64,000 nt of DNA from Pseudomonadota bacterium (lineage in GTDB: Bacteria > Myxococcota_A > Bradymonadia > Bradymonadales > GCA-2716585): assembly GCA_005804885.1 (NCBI GenBank), contig SYOX01000063.1:1-64000 (forward strand). The letters run 5' to 3'. Shown one piece after another: positions 32,403-39,493 of this stretch. Every line of letters begins with the position of its first letter. Position 1 is the stretch's first letter. The position numbers and the translations under genes were made by a program. The notes below the pieces were generated by a model, which worked only from the letters and a program-made list of their open reading frames with translations, was not told the origin of the DNA and searched no databases.

Positions 32403-32738
32403 TCAGGCGCCGTAGGGGTTCTCGCCCTCGCCCTCGTCCTGGCCGTTGTCACCGTCCTTGCCGCCGCCGCGCAGCTTATCGATGCGCTGGCGGGCGCGGT
32501 CGGTGGCGTCGTGGACGAGGGTCTGGGAGCGCTCGCCGAGGTCATGGATGCCGCTGCTGATGTCGTGGCGCAGCTCGCGGCCCGACTTCGGGGCCAAAAG
32601 CAGGCCGAGGCCGACGCCAGCCAGCAAGCCCGCGCTGAAGATACCCAGAGCGGGCAGCAGCGTGTCCATCGTCCGCACCTGGCGATCCAGGCCCAGGTTG
32701 TGGACGAGCTGATCGCGGGAGAAGTCTGAGAGGTTCAT
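32403..32738 (-). CDS. YtxH-domain protein
   Basis: 111 residues from ATG 32738, with AGGAG before it. One membrane helix (LGIFSAGLLAGVGLGLLLAP) followed directly by the YtxH signature APKSGRELRHDI and an amphipathic helix, then a Gly/Asp/Glu tail. YtxH proteins are small, stress-linked membrane proteins of unknown mechanism. Last gene of a five-gene minus-strand cluster of small envelope proteins. Confidence 0.82.
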   Translation of the reverse strand: MNLSDFSRDQLVHNLGLDRQVRTMDTLLPALGIFSAGLLAGVGLGLLLAPKSGRELRHDISSGIHDLGERSQTLVHDATDRARQRIDKLRGGGKDGDNGQDEGEGENPYGA

Positions 32739-32761
32739 GAGGGTCTCCTGAGAGGCCAGGT

Positions 32762-33013
32762 TCACTCCTGGCGGTCTTTGACAAGATCTCCGAGGCGCGC
32801 TTCAAGAGCGGGCATGACGAAGGCCTTGACGCCGAGCTTGAGCGCCCGTTGCGTCAGCTCGGTCCTCAGGCCGCCCCCGAGGATGTAGCCGACTCCGGCC
32901 GCAATGCCAAGGGCCACAAAGGGATTCCTGTCATAGAAGCCTCGCCACCCGGCCCGCCCTCGGGCGTCGGAGGACGGAGCCGATCGGCCTCGCGCCGCGT
33001 CCTGGCCCATCAC
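32762..33013 (-). CDS. small DUF883-like membrane protein
   Basis: 83 residues; ATG overlaps the upstream stop (ATGA). Basic N-terminus, then RNPFVALGIAAGVGYILGGGL, the RNPxxALGIAxGxGxLxG pattern of ElaB/YqjD (DUF883) anchors, and a short amphipathic tail. In E. coli such proteins tether ribosomes or stress factors to the membrane; the role here is inference. Confidence 0.75.
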   Translation of the reverse strand: MMGQDAARGRSAPSSDARGRAGWRGFYDRNPFVALGIAAGVGYILGGGLRTELTQRALKLGVKAFVMPALEARLGDLVKDRQE

Positions 33014-33252
33014 TGACCTCCGCCCGACTCAAGCAGGCGCCGCGAGGCCGCTCGCCCGATGAGGTAGCCCAGCGCCGCCGCGCCGATCAGGCAAGGCACC
33101 GGGTTCTTGCGCACGAAGGCCACCGCGCGCGCGTTGGCCTCCATCAACAACTCCTGGGCGTGCGCGAGGCGCGCCTCCATGGCCTGCGCGGAGCCCGTCG
33201 ACTGGGGGGCGCGCGCCTTCTGGCGCGCTTCGGGAAGCAAAGAGGGTGTCAT
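33010..33252 (-). CDS. small DUF883-like membrane protein
   Basis: 80 residues from ATG 33252, with GGAGAG upstream. Amphipathic N-terminal helix (MEARLAHAQELLMEANARAV), then RKNPVPCLIGAAALGYLIGR, a DUF883-type C-terminal membrane anchor, and a basic end. Coupled to the following gene. Paralogous in layout to the neighbour at 32762. Confidence 0.77.
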   Translation of the reverse strand: MTPSLLPEARQKARAPQSTGSAQAMEARLAHAQELLMEANARAVAFVRKNPVPCLIGAAALGYLIGRAASRRLLESGGGQ

Positions 33253-33265
33253 GCGCTCTCTCCTG

Positions 33266-33589
33266 TCACTTGAATGGCCTCGCGCCGAAGATCAGGCCGA
33301 TCCCGAAGGCGACGACCAGCACCTCGACGGGGCGCTCCTGAACCCAGGCGCCGAGCGCCTCGCCGCTGTTCCTCGTCGAGAGCCTGGCCCGCTCCAGCGC
33401 CTCGGAGGCCTCGAACCTCACCTGCTCGACCCTCGACTGGAGGCGCTGCAGCGCCACCAGCCCCGAGTGGTGCTCGAAGTCCTCCTGGGCGGCGTTGAGC
33501 GTCTCGCCGAGCGCCTCGCGCGAGGCGTTCAGATCGCCCCGCAGCGCCTCCGAGGCCCTCACCTTGCCTCGCCCGGGGTGCGCGATCAA
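33266..33589 (-). CDS. DUF883/YqjD-like C-terminally anchored protein
   Basis: About 107 residues if started at TTG 33589 (TTGA overlap with the upstream stop); GTG 33562 is an alternative. A long helical stretch (LNASREALGETLNAAQEDFE, RLQSRVEQVRFEASEALERA) ends in a membrane anchor VEVLVVAFGIGLIFGARPF. Same helical-stalk plus C-terminal anchor plan as the two small proteins downstream. The frame continues upstream to 34369, but that part overlaps the DUF1469 gene and is not coding. Confidence 0.72.
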   Translation of the reverse strand: MIAHPGRGKVRASEALRGDLNASREALGETLNAAQEDFEHHSGLVALQRLQSRVEQVRFEASEALERARLSTRNSGEALGAWVQERPVEVLVVAFGIGLIFGARPFK

Positions 33590-34158
33590 GAGCCCTCGGG
33601 CAGCGCCGGGGGCTCCTTCGGGGCGGCCAGCGCCCTCGTCGCCTGGATCTCCTTGAGCCATTGGACGTCCTTCTCCAGCTCGGCGCGCGTCAGCGCCAGA
33701 TCGAAGGGGCCGGCCTTGAGCCTGCGCAGGCTGACCAGCGCCCAGATCCCGCCCGGGATCAGGTGCAGCAGCCCCAACCCCAGCGCGGCCAGCGCGACCC
33801 CCATCAAGCCCCCCGCCAGCGCGCCCACCAGCAGCGCGATCCCTGCGTTGAGCATCACATAGCCCACCAGCAAGACGCTGACCGCGACGGCCAGCCCGAT
33901 CGCGTCGCGCCCCACGTCGCGCACGTTGTCCAGCGCCTCGTGCTTGAGCAGCTCGATCCGAAGCCCGATGTACCGGGTTATCCCGGCCAGCACAGGCTCG
34001 ACCGTCTGCTTGAGCGACACCTCCGGCAAGGGCCTGCTCTCCAACCCGGGCGCCGCCTCGACCTCCCCGTGGCGCTGGCGCTGGCGATGCTCCAGCGCCG
34101 CGCGCCGCGCCTCCCGACGCTGCGCCGATGCCTCGCTCTGGTCTAACTGCCGGCTCAT
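33586..34158 (-). CDS. phage-holin-3_6 / DUF1469 family membrane protein
   Basis: 190 residues from ATG 34158. Basic N-terminus, amphipathic helix (ITRYIGLRIELLKHEALDNV), then a hairpin of two hydrophobic helices (IGLAVAVSVLLVGYVMLNAG and LLVGALAGGLMGVALAALGL) and a C-terminal charged region. DUF1469 proteins are found with YtxH/DUF883 genes in many bacteria, not only phages, so a phage origin need not be assumed. First gene of the five-gene cluster. Confidence 0.8.
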   Translation of the reverse strand: MSRQLDQSEASAQRREARRAALEHRQRQRHGEVEAAPGLESRPLPEVSLKQTVEPVLAGITRYIGLRIELLKHEALDNVRDVGRDAIGLAVAVSVLLVGYVMLNAGIALLVGALAGGLMGVALAALGLGLLHLIPGGIWALVSLRRLKAGPFDLALTRAELEKDVQWLKEIQATRALAAPKEPPALPEGS

Positions 34159-34221
34159 CGCGAACACCACCTGCCGCCTCGATCGTCCTCGGGCGCCCGA
34201 CCTGCCCGCTCAAGACAGCTG

Positions 34222-36591
34222 TCAGGCGTTCTGGGCGTTGACGACCACCGGCTCTGTGGAATGGGCCGGGTGAGGGGGCGTTGTCAAGCCCGGCGCCTCG
34301 CGCAGCAGCGTCAAGCTGTAGAGGACCACCGCCAGCGTCGAGCCCACGTCGGCGGCCACCGCCATCCACAGGCTCGCCGCGCCCGCCGCGGCCAGAGACA
34401 GCACCAAGGCCTTGATCCCCAACGAAAAAATGATGTTGTGGCGGATCACCTGCAGCGCGCGGCGCCCCAGCGCGATGATCTCCGGCAGGCGCCGCAGGTC
34501 GTCGGTCAAGAGCGCCACGTCGGCGCTCTCCAGCGCCGCCGCCGACCCCCGCACCCCCATCGCCACCCCAAGGTCGGCGCTGGCCAGCGCCGGGGCGTCG
34601 TTGATCCCGTCACCCACCATCGCCACGGGACCCCCGGCGGCCTTGAGCGCCTCGACGGCCTGGACCTTGTCCCAGGGCAGCAGCTCCGAAGCCACCGCGC
34701 CGTCGAGCCCCACCTGGGCGCGGACGCTCTCGGCGACCCCGGCGTTGTCGCCCGTCAACATCGTCAACCGCAGGCCCATCCTGCTCAGCGCCCCGAGCGC
34801 CTCGGCCGCCTCCGGCCTGGGGCTGTCTGCCAGCGCGTGGAGGCCGGCGAGCTGGCCGTCGACGCCGACGTAGACCACCGTCCGACCGCGATCCCTCCAG
34901 GCCTCATAGAAGGCGTGCTCCTCGGGGCTGTGCCAGCCGAGCCGCTCGGCCATCCGGTGGTTGCCCACCTGGATCAGCCGATCGCCGTCGATCACCTCGA
35001 TCCCCTCACCCTCGATCGTCTCATGCAGCAGGACGTCCCCGCCGGCGCCGGCGACCCCAGCGTGCTCCAGCAGCGCCGCCGCCAGCGGGTGGCTCGATCC
35101 CCGCTCGGCCCTGGCGATCAGCGCGTGCACCGCGTGGCGCTCGAAGCCCCCCATCGGCAGACAGTCCGTCACCTCGAAGCGCCCGCGGGTCAGCGTGCCC
35201 GTCTTGTCAAAGGCCACCGCCTTGAGCCGGCCCAGCGTCTCCAGGTGCACGCCGCCCTTGATCAACACCCCCACCCGAGCCGCCCTCGCCAGCGCCGAGA
35301 CGATCGCCACCGGCGTCGAGAGCACCAGCGAGCAAGGGCAGGCGACGACCAGGAGCACCAGCGCCCTGTAGAACCACTCACCCCAGCCCGCCCCGAAGAG
35401 CGCCGGGGGCACCACCGCCACCAAGAGCGCGCCGAGCATCACCAGGGGCGTGTAGACGCGCGCGAAGCGGTCGACAAAGCGCTCGCTCGGCGATCGGGCC
35501 TCCCGCGCCTGCTCGACCAGCCGCGCCATCCGCGCCACCGCCGTATCGCCGCTGGCCGCCGTCGTCTTGACCTCCAGCCAGCCGCCCAGGTTGATCGTCC
35601 CGGCCGACACCGTGTCGCCCAAGCCCCGCGCCGCCGGCATCGACTCGCCCGTCAGCGCGCTCTCGTCCACGCTCGACCGACCCTTGACCACCACGCCGTC
35701 CAGCGGGATCTGCTCCCCAGGCCGGATCTCCAGCACCTCTCCGACGGCCACCTGCTCGGTGGGGACGCGCTGCTCCTGGCCGACGCGCCGAGCCACCGAC
35801 GGCACCAGCGCCGCCACGGCGCCGAGCGCGTCGCGCGCCCTGGACAGCGCCCTGTCCTCCAGCCACGCCGAGAGCGCAAAGAGGAAGACCACCGCGGCGC
35901 CCTCGATCCACTCCCCGATCCCGACCGCGCCGATGATCGCCACGATCATCAGCGCGTTGATGTCCAGCATCTTCAGGCGCAGCGCCGCCACCGCGCGCTT
36001 GAGGATCGGCCACACGCCGACCCCCACCGCGCCCAGCGCCGACCACTCCAGCGGCGCCCACCACGCCGCGCCCAGCGAGGCCAGCAGCAACCCGCCCGTC
36101 AACCACAGCTGCACAGGAGGGCCCTTCGGCGCAGCCGCCACGGGCGCGCCGACGCCCTCGATCGGAGACGCCGCCAGCCCCGCCTTCGAAAGCGCCGCCG
36201 CGATCTGCGCCGCCGTCGCCTGCCCAGGATCGTGGCGCACCGCCACCCGCTTCGAAATCACGTCCACCGATACCGCGCCGACGCCCGCCACGCGCCCGAG
36301 CGTCTGCTTCACCAGCGCCACCTCGCTGTCGCAGCACAACCCCTCCACGCTCAAGCGCAGCAGCACGCCGCCCTCGGCGGCCCCCCGCGACGCGGCGCCC
36401 GCCCCCGACGCGGCGGCGCTCGAACACCCCCCGCCGGTGCAACACGAGGACACAGGGGCGGGCCCCTTGACCTCCTGAGCGCGCTCAACCCCCCCGCCCG
36501 CATGCTCATGGCGGTGATCATGACCGTGGTGGCCGTGATCGTCGCCGTGGCCCTGATCGTCGTGCTTGTGATCGTGCTTGTGGTCGTGCAT
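34222..36591 (-). CDS. heavy-metal P1B-type ATPase (Zn/Cd/Pb type)
   Basis: 789 residues. A His/Asp-rich head (residues 2-30), a Cys cluster (CCTGGGC, 50-56) and an HMA domain whose metal site is GLCCDSE (84-90), a CCxxE variant rather than GMxCxxC. Catalytic parts are complete: TGES (314-317), CPC in the transport helix (418-420), DKTGT (462-466), the SSHP motif (500-502) and GDGIND (660-665). CPC and DxxxG-containing last helix fit group P1B-2 exporters of Zn2+/Cd2+/Pb2+ out of the cytoplasm. Divergent from a sulfite-oxidase-like gene with a palindromic operator candidate between; no ArsR or MerR gene is adjacent. Confidence 0.93.
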   Translation of the reverse strand: MHDHKHDHKHDDQGHGDDHGHHGHDHRHEHAGGGVERAQEVKGPAPVSSCCTGGGCSSAAASGAGAASRGAAEGGVLLRLSVEGLCCDSEVALVKQTLGRVAGVGAVSVDVISKRVAVRHDPGQATAAQIAAALSKAGLAASPIEGVGAPVAAAPKGPPVQLWLTGGLLLASLGAAWWAPLEWSALGAVGVGVWPILKRAVAALRLKMLDINALMIVAIIGAVGIGEWIEGAAVVFLFALSAWLEDRALSRARDALGAVAALVPSVARRVGQEQRVPTEQVAVGEVLEIRPGEQIPLDGVVVKGRSSVDESALTGESMPAARGLGDTVSAGTINLGGWLEVKTTAASGDTAVARMARLVEQAREARSPSERFVDRFARVYTPLVMLGALLVAVVPPALFGAGWGEWFYRALVLLVVACPCSLVLSTPVAIVSALARAARVGVLIKGGVHLETLGRLKAVAFDKTGTLTRGRFEVTDCLPMGGFERHAVHALIARAERGSSHPLAAALLEHAGVAGAGGDVLLHETIEGEGIEVIDGDRLIQVGNHRMAERLGWHSPEEHAFYEAWRDRGRTVVYVGVDGQLAGLHALADSPRPEAAEALGALSRMGLRLTMLTGDNAGVAESVRAQVGLDGAVASELLPWDKVQAVEALKAAGGPVAMVGDGINDAPALASADLGVAMGVRGSAAALESADVALLTDDLRRLPEIIALGRRALQVIRHNIIFSLGIKALVLSLAAAGAASLWMAVAADVGSTLAVVLYSLTLLREAPGLTTPPHPAHSTEPVVVNAQNA

Positions 36592-36626
36592 CCGGCCCCC
36601 TCGCCTGCAACACGGGCGTCGTCTCC

Positions 36627-36643
36627 GTGAGCCCGAGGCTCAC
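36627..36643. promoter_or_regulatory. leader hairpin
   Basis: GTGAGCC-CGA-GGCTCAC, a perfect 7-bp stem in the 5' leader of the P-ATPase mRNA. No T-run; role unknown. Confidence 0.35.
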
Positions 36644-36687
36644 TTCAACACTTTATGAAATGTTGTATGATCGCAGGGTGATGTCAA
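36644..36687. promoter_or_regulatory. divergent promoters for the P-ATPase and molybdopterin gene
   Basis: Minus strand: TTGACA (36687-36682), 17-bp spacer, AACATT (36664-36659). Plus strand: TTCAAC (36644-36649), 16-bp spacer, TATGAT (36666-36671). Both overlap the palindrome at 36646-36665. Confidence 0.45.
36646..36665. promoter_or_regulatory. palindromic operator candidate (metal-responsive)
   Basis: CAACACTTTATGAAATGTTG, 8 of 10 base pairs symmetric, AT-rich in GC-rich surroundings. Position over both promoters suits repression by an ArsR/SmtB-type sensor (inference). The regulator gene is not in this window. Confidence 0.5.
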
Positions 36688-36777
36688 GCGCCGGAGGGGC
36701 GGCATCGAGCAGATTGAAAGAAGGCCCCGAGTGGGGTACACAGCCGGAGTTCGAGCACTCACCTGGAGTCGACGCCG

Positions 36778-37350
36778 ATGAAGAAGGATGACAAGAGCCG
36801 CCGCGTGCCCCCGGGCCAGCGCTTGACCCGCAAGTGGCCCGTGCTCCACGTCGGGCACCCGCCCGAGTTTGACGCCGCGGCGTGGCGCTTTTGCACCTCC
36901 GGGGCCGTCGGGTCGCCGCTGGATCTGTCCTGGGAGGACTTCAACGCGCTGCCCATGAGCGAGGTCAAGGCCGACATGCATTGCGTGACGACCTGGAGCC
37001 AGCTCGACATGACCTGGCGAGGGGTTCATGCCCGCGACATCCTGGCGCTGACGCGGCCCACCTCGGAGGCGCGCTTCGTCATCGCCCACTGCGAGGGGGG
37101 CTACACCACCAACGTGCCCATGTCGGTCTTTGACGACGAGGACGTGCTGCTGGCCATCGCCTGCAATGGCCAGCCGCTCAGCGCCGATCACGGCGCGCCG
37201 ATGCGCCTCGTCGTGCCGAAGAGGTACGCCTGGAAGTCGGCCAAGTGGCTGATTCGGCTTGAGTTTTCAAGCGAAGATGCGCCGGGCTTCTGGGAGGTGC
37301 GCGGCTACCACAACGAGGCTGACCCCTGGACCGAGGAGCGCTTCGGCTGA
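36778..37350 (+). CDS. sulfite-oxidase-like molybdopterin-binding protein
   Basis: 190 residues from ATG 36778. Contains the oxidoreductase molybdopterin-binding fold: DLSWEDFNALPMSEVKADMH, then CVTTWSQLDMTWRGV whose Cys69 is the expected Mo ligand, AHCEGGYTTNVPMSVF, and HGAPMRLVVPKRYAWKSAKW, the cofactor-binding block of MsrP/YedY-like proteins. No Tat signal and no dimerisation domain, so it is a short cytoplasmic member. Substrate unknown. Divergent from the metal ATPase. Confidence 0.9.
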   Translation: MKKDDKSRRVPPGQRLTRKWPVLHVGHPPEFDAAAWRFCTSGAVGSPLDLSWEDFNALPMSEVKADMHCVTTWSQLDMTWRGVHARDILALTRPTSEARFVIAHCEGGYTTNVPMSVFDDEDVLLAIACNGQPLSADHGAPMRLVVPKRYAWKSAKWLIRLEFSSEDAPGFWEVRGYHNEADPWTEERFG

Positions 37351-37430
37351 TCCTGGCACGGGTCGGGATCGACAGGGTGATGCCCGGCTCAAACCCGCGG
37401 ATCTTCGCCGATGTCGGCGCGCGTCGGGAG

Positions 37431-37907
37431 CTACTCGCCGGGGTTGTCGACCTGGATGCGGGCGCCGAGGCCGCTCCAGTTCTTGCCGCCCGTGAGCTTG
37501 TGGACCTGGTGGACGCCGTCGCAGTCGTTGTCGGCGCGGGCCAGCAGTTCGAAGTCATCGCCGCGGGCGCGGAAGCGATATTGGAAGGTCGTCGAGGCCT
37601 CGAAGCGCACGCCGAGGGCCACCCAGGTCTCGTGCGCGGCGGCCTCGGGGGGGACGGGGACAGGCTCGCCGCAGGCGATCTCGGCGGGGGTCCAGCCCGC
37701 CGAGGGGGGCAGGGCGCCGTGCTTCTCGACGTAGTCCTTGAGGGCGCCCACGGAGTCGCTCAGGAGCCCCTCGACCTCGGTCGAGCGGCGCTTCTCCTCG
37801 GGGATCGTGGCCTGATCGTAGACCTGCCTGGCGATGACCCCGAGGATCACGATGACGAGGCCGACGAGGGTGGCCTTGCCGAGGGTCGATCCGAGCAGCG
37901 CCTTCAC
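37431..37907 (-). CDS. membrane-anchored pilin-like protein
   Basis: 158 residues from GTG 37907, two bases after the upstream stop. One N-terminal membrane helix (LVGLVIVILGVIARQVYDQ) lacking a prepilin cleavage motif, a short helical part with LKDYVEKHGALPPSAGWTPA, and a C-terminal beta part (YRFRARGDDFELLARADNDC) that matches the globular ends of myxobacterial minor pilins. Two cysteines could form a disulfide. Co-transcribed with the site-2 protease. Role unknown. Confidence 0.75.
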   Translation of the reverse strand: MKALLGSTLGKATLVGLVIVILGVIARQVYDQATIPEEKRRSTEVEGLLSDSVGALKDYVEKHGALPPSAGWTPAEIACGEPVPVPPEAAAHETWVALGVRFEASTTFQYRFRARGDDFELLARADNDCDGVHQVHKLTGGKNWSGLGARIQVDNPGE

Positions 37908-37909
37908 GG

Positions 37910-38605
37910 TCAGCCCGCCACGGCGGCGGTCCCGCCCTTGTAGGCCTGCCAGGAGGTGTGCCCGATGAAGAAGATGATGAAGATCATGAAGATCTGTCCG
38001 CTGGCCAGGCAGAGCAGGCCCAGCGGCAAGAGCAGGATGAGGCCGACGAGGCCGGCGATCTTCACGGAGCGGTCGGCGCTCTTGTGACCGTAGATCCGCA
38101 GCGCGTACATCAGCACTCGCCCGCCGTCCAGCGGGAAGATCGGCAGCAGGTTCATCAGCGACCAGCCCACGTTGACGAAGACGAGGAAGCTGAGCACGCC
38201 CAGGATCGCCGTGGCCAGCTCGCCCTGCAGGCCGGCGCTGTTGGCGATGAGCCAGGCTGCCAGCGAGGGCAGCCCGAGCAGAAGGCCCGCGCCGGGGCCA
38301 GCCAGCGCGATCCGCAGCCCCTCCTTGTTGCCGTAGCGCGACCGGTTGATGCACAGCCCGCCCATGCCCCACAGGAGGATCTTGCTGCGGCCGTGGCCGT
38401 AGCGCTGGATGGCCCAGGCGTGGCCGAGCTCATGAAGGAGGATGCTCCCGACGAGGATCGGGAAGCGCATCAGGGCCACGAAGTGTTCGGTGAAGGTGTT
38501 GCCGAAGTCGGGGAAGACAAAGAGGGCCCCGAGCAGCAAGAATGTCAGGTCGACGTGGATGGGGAAGCCGGCGATCGTCGCCACCTTCCTGGACAGGGTG
38601 TTCAT
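37910..38605 (-). CDS. site-2 protease family zinc metalloprotease (M50)
   Basis: 231 residues from ATG 38605. Polytopic membrane protein with HELGH (58-62), the zinc-binding motif inside a helix, and NLLPIFPLDGG (152-162) whose Asp160 is the third zinc ligand. No PDZ or CBS domain, so this is a minimal member. Family role: cutting of transmembrane substrates inside the membrane. The adjacent pilin-like membrane protein could be a substrate or partner (inference). Confidence 0.92.
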   Translation of the reverse strand: MNTLSRKVATIAGFPIHVDLTFLLLGALFVFPDFGNTFTEHFVALMRFPILVGSILLHELGHAWAIQRYGHGRSKILLWGMGGLCINRSRYGNKEGLRIALAGPGAGLLLGLPSLAAWLIANSAGLQGELATAILGVLSFLVFVNVGWSLMNLLPIFPLDGGRVLMYALRIYGHKSADRSVKIAGLVGLILLLPLGLLCLASGQIFMIFIIFFIGHTSWQAYKGGTAAVAG

Positions 38606-38675
38606 GAGGGGTCACCGTAAAAGTCGCTCGCGTCAGGCGGCGGACCGTCAGAAGATGGGCGCAGGCGAGAGGCTG

Positions 38676-39119
38676 TCAAGGCTGGGCGCGCTCGACGGTC
38701 AGGGCGTAGACGATGGACTCCAGCTCCTCCTCACCGTTGATCTCGATGAAGTAGGTCCCCGGCGAGAAGTTGCCGACCATGACCTGCTCCTGGCCCGGTT
38801 GCCCGGACAGGATGCCGACCTCGGCGTTGTCGCGCTGCTTGTAGATCCGAAGCACGAGCGCGTTGTCGAGCGCGTCGGTGACGAAGCGGACCCGCAAGCG
38901 GCTGCGATCGTTGACGACGAAGGCCTTCCAGTCGTTGCTGTCGGCCGGGGAGGGGCCGACGCGGTCCTGGATGAGGTCGCCGAGCTCGATGGGGACGGCC
39001 CGCTCGGAGGTCTCGTCGCTGGGGTGCGGGTCGACCTCGGCGATGCCGGGGGTGACGCGGGGGGCCGAGGCGCAGGCGAGCGCGAAGGCGGCCAGGATCG
39101 CGGGGAGCAGGATCTTCAT
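38676..39119 (-). CDS. lipoprotein with PPC-like beta domain
   Basis: 147 residues from ATG 39119. Signal peptide with lipobox LACAS near residue 16. The rest resembles a bacterial pre-peptidase C-terminal (PPC) beta-sandwich: DSNDWKAFVVNDRSRLRVRF, NALVLRIYKQ, VMVGNFSPGTYFIEINGEEE, YALTVE. Such domains are surface or secretion accessories. Stands 70 bp downstream of the site-2 protease operon start and has a foldback element 84 bp upstream. Confidence 0.82.
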   Translation of the reverse strand: MKILLPAILAAFALACASAPRVTPGIAEVDPHPSDETSERAVPIELGDLIQDRVGPSPADSNDWKAFVVNDRSRLRVRFVTDALDNALVLRIYKQRDNAEVGILSGQPGQEQVMVGNFSPGTYFIEINGEEELESIVYALTVERAQP

Positions 39120-39202
39120 GTCGTGTGTCGAGGCTCCGTGGTCTGCGGGGCGTGGTCGGGCGACGATCGGTCGGCCATTGTGGCAGGGTTCGCTCGGCTT
39201 TC

Positions 39203-39381
39203 CCAGAGTGCTGATTGGTTTGAGGGACCGAGGTCGTCGAGGCCGACAGGGCCGAGGACCAGGAGACGAGCGCAGGCGGGCCAATCGGCCCGTCGAGCAT
39301 CGACGACGACGGCATCGGTCTTGCCGACGGCGTCGCTGTCGGACCGATGACCGACGGGAGTCAAACCAATCAGCGCTCTGG
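39203..39381. mobile_element. foldback/MITE-like element, copy 2
   Basis: About 179 bp, inverted relative to copy 1. Terminal inverted repeats CCAGAGTGCTGATTGGTTTG and CAAACCAATCAGCGCTCTGG (one mismatch). On the minus strand it matches copy 1 over the first 85 bp with few changes and over the last 30 bp exactly or nearly so (CTCGGTCCCTCAAACCAATC), while the middle is about 45 bp shorter. Lies between two divergent genes and could affect their promoters. Confidence 0.75.
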
Positions 39382-39493
39382 CCTTATGGTGGGGTGACGC
39401 GGCCGGCCGCACGAGGCCCGAGTCGCCAACAACTTGCGCACCTGCGCCGCTGATGTAGGCTCGGCGGCGCTGGACGCTGACTGTGAGGGCTCC

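Noticed and set aside
33586-34158. Prophage remnant based on a holin-like gene
   Set aside because: DUF1469 proteins are common with YtxH/DUF883 genes; no other phage gene is seen.
33266-34369. One long minus-strand gene across the holin-like gene
   Set aside because: Only the last 107 codons look like protein; the upstream part is Arg/Gly-rich and overlaps the well-supported DUF1469 gene in another frame.
34261-36630. 789-codon plus-strand frame opposite the metal ATPase
   Set aside because: Shadow frame; all P-ATPase motifs are on the minus strand.
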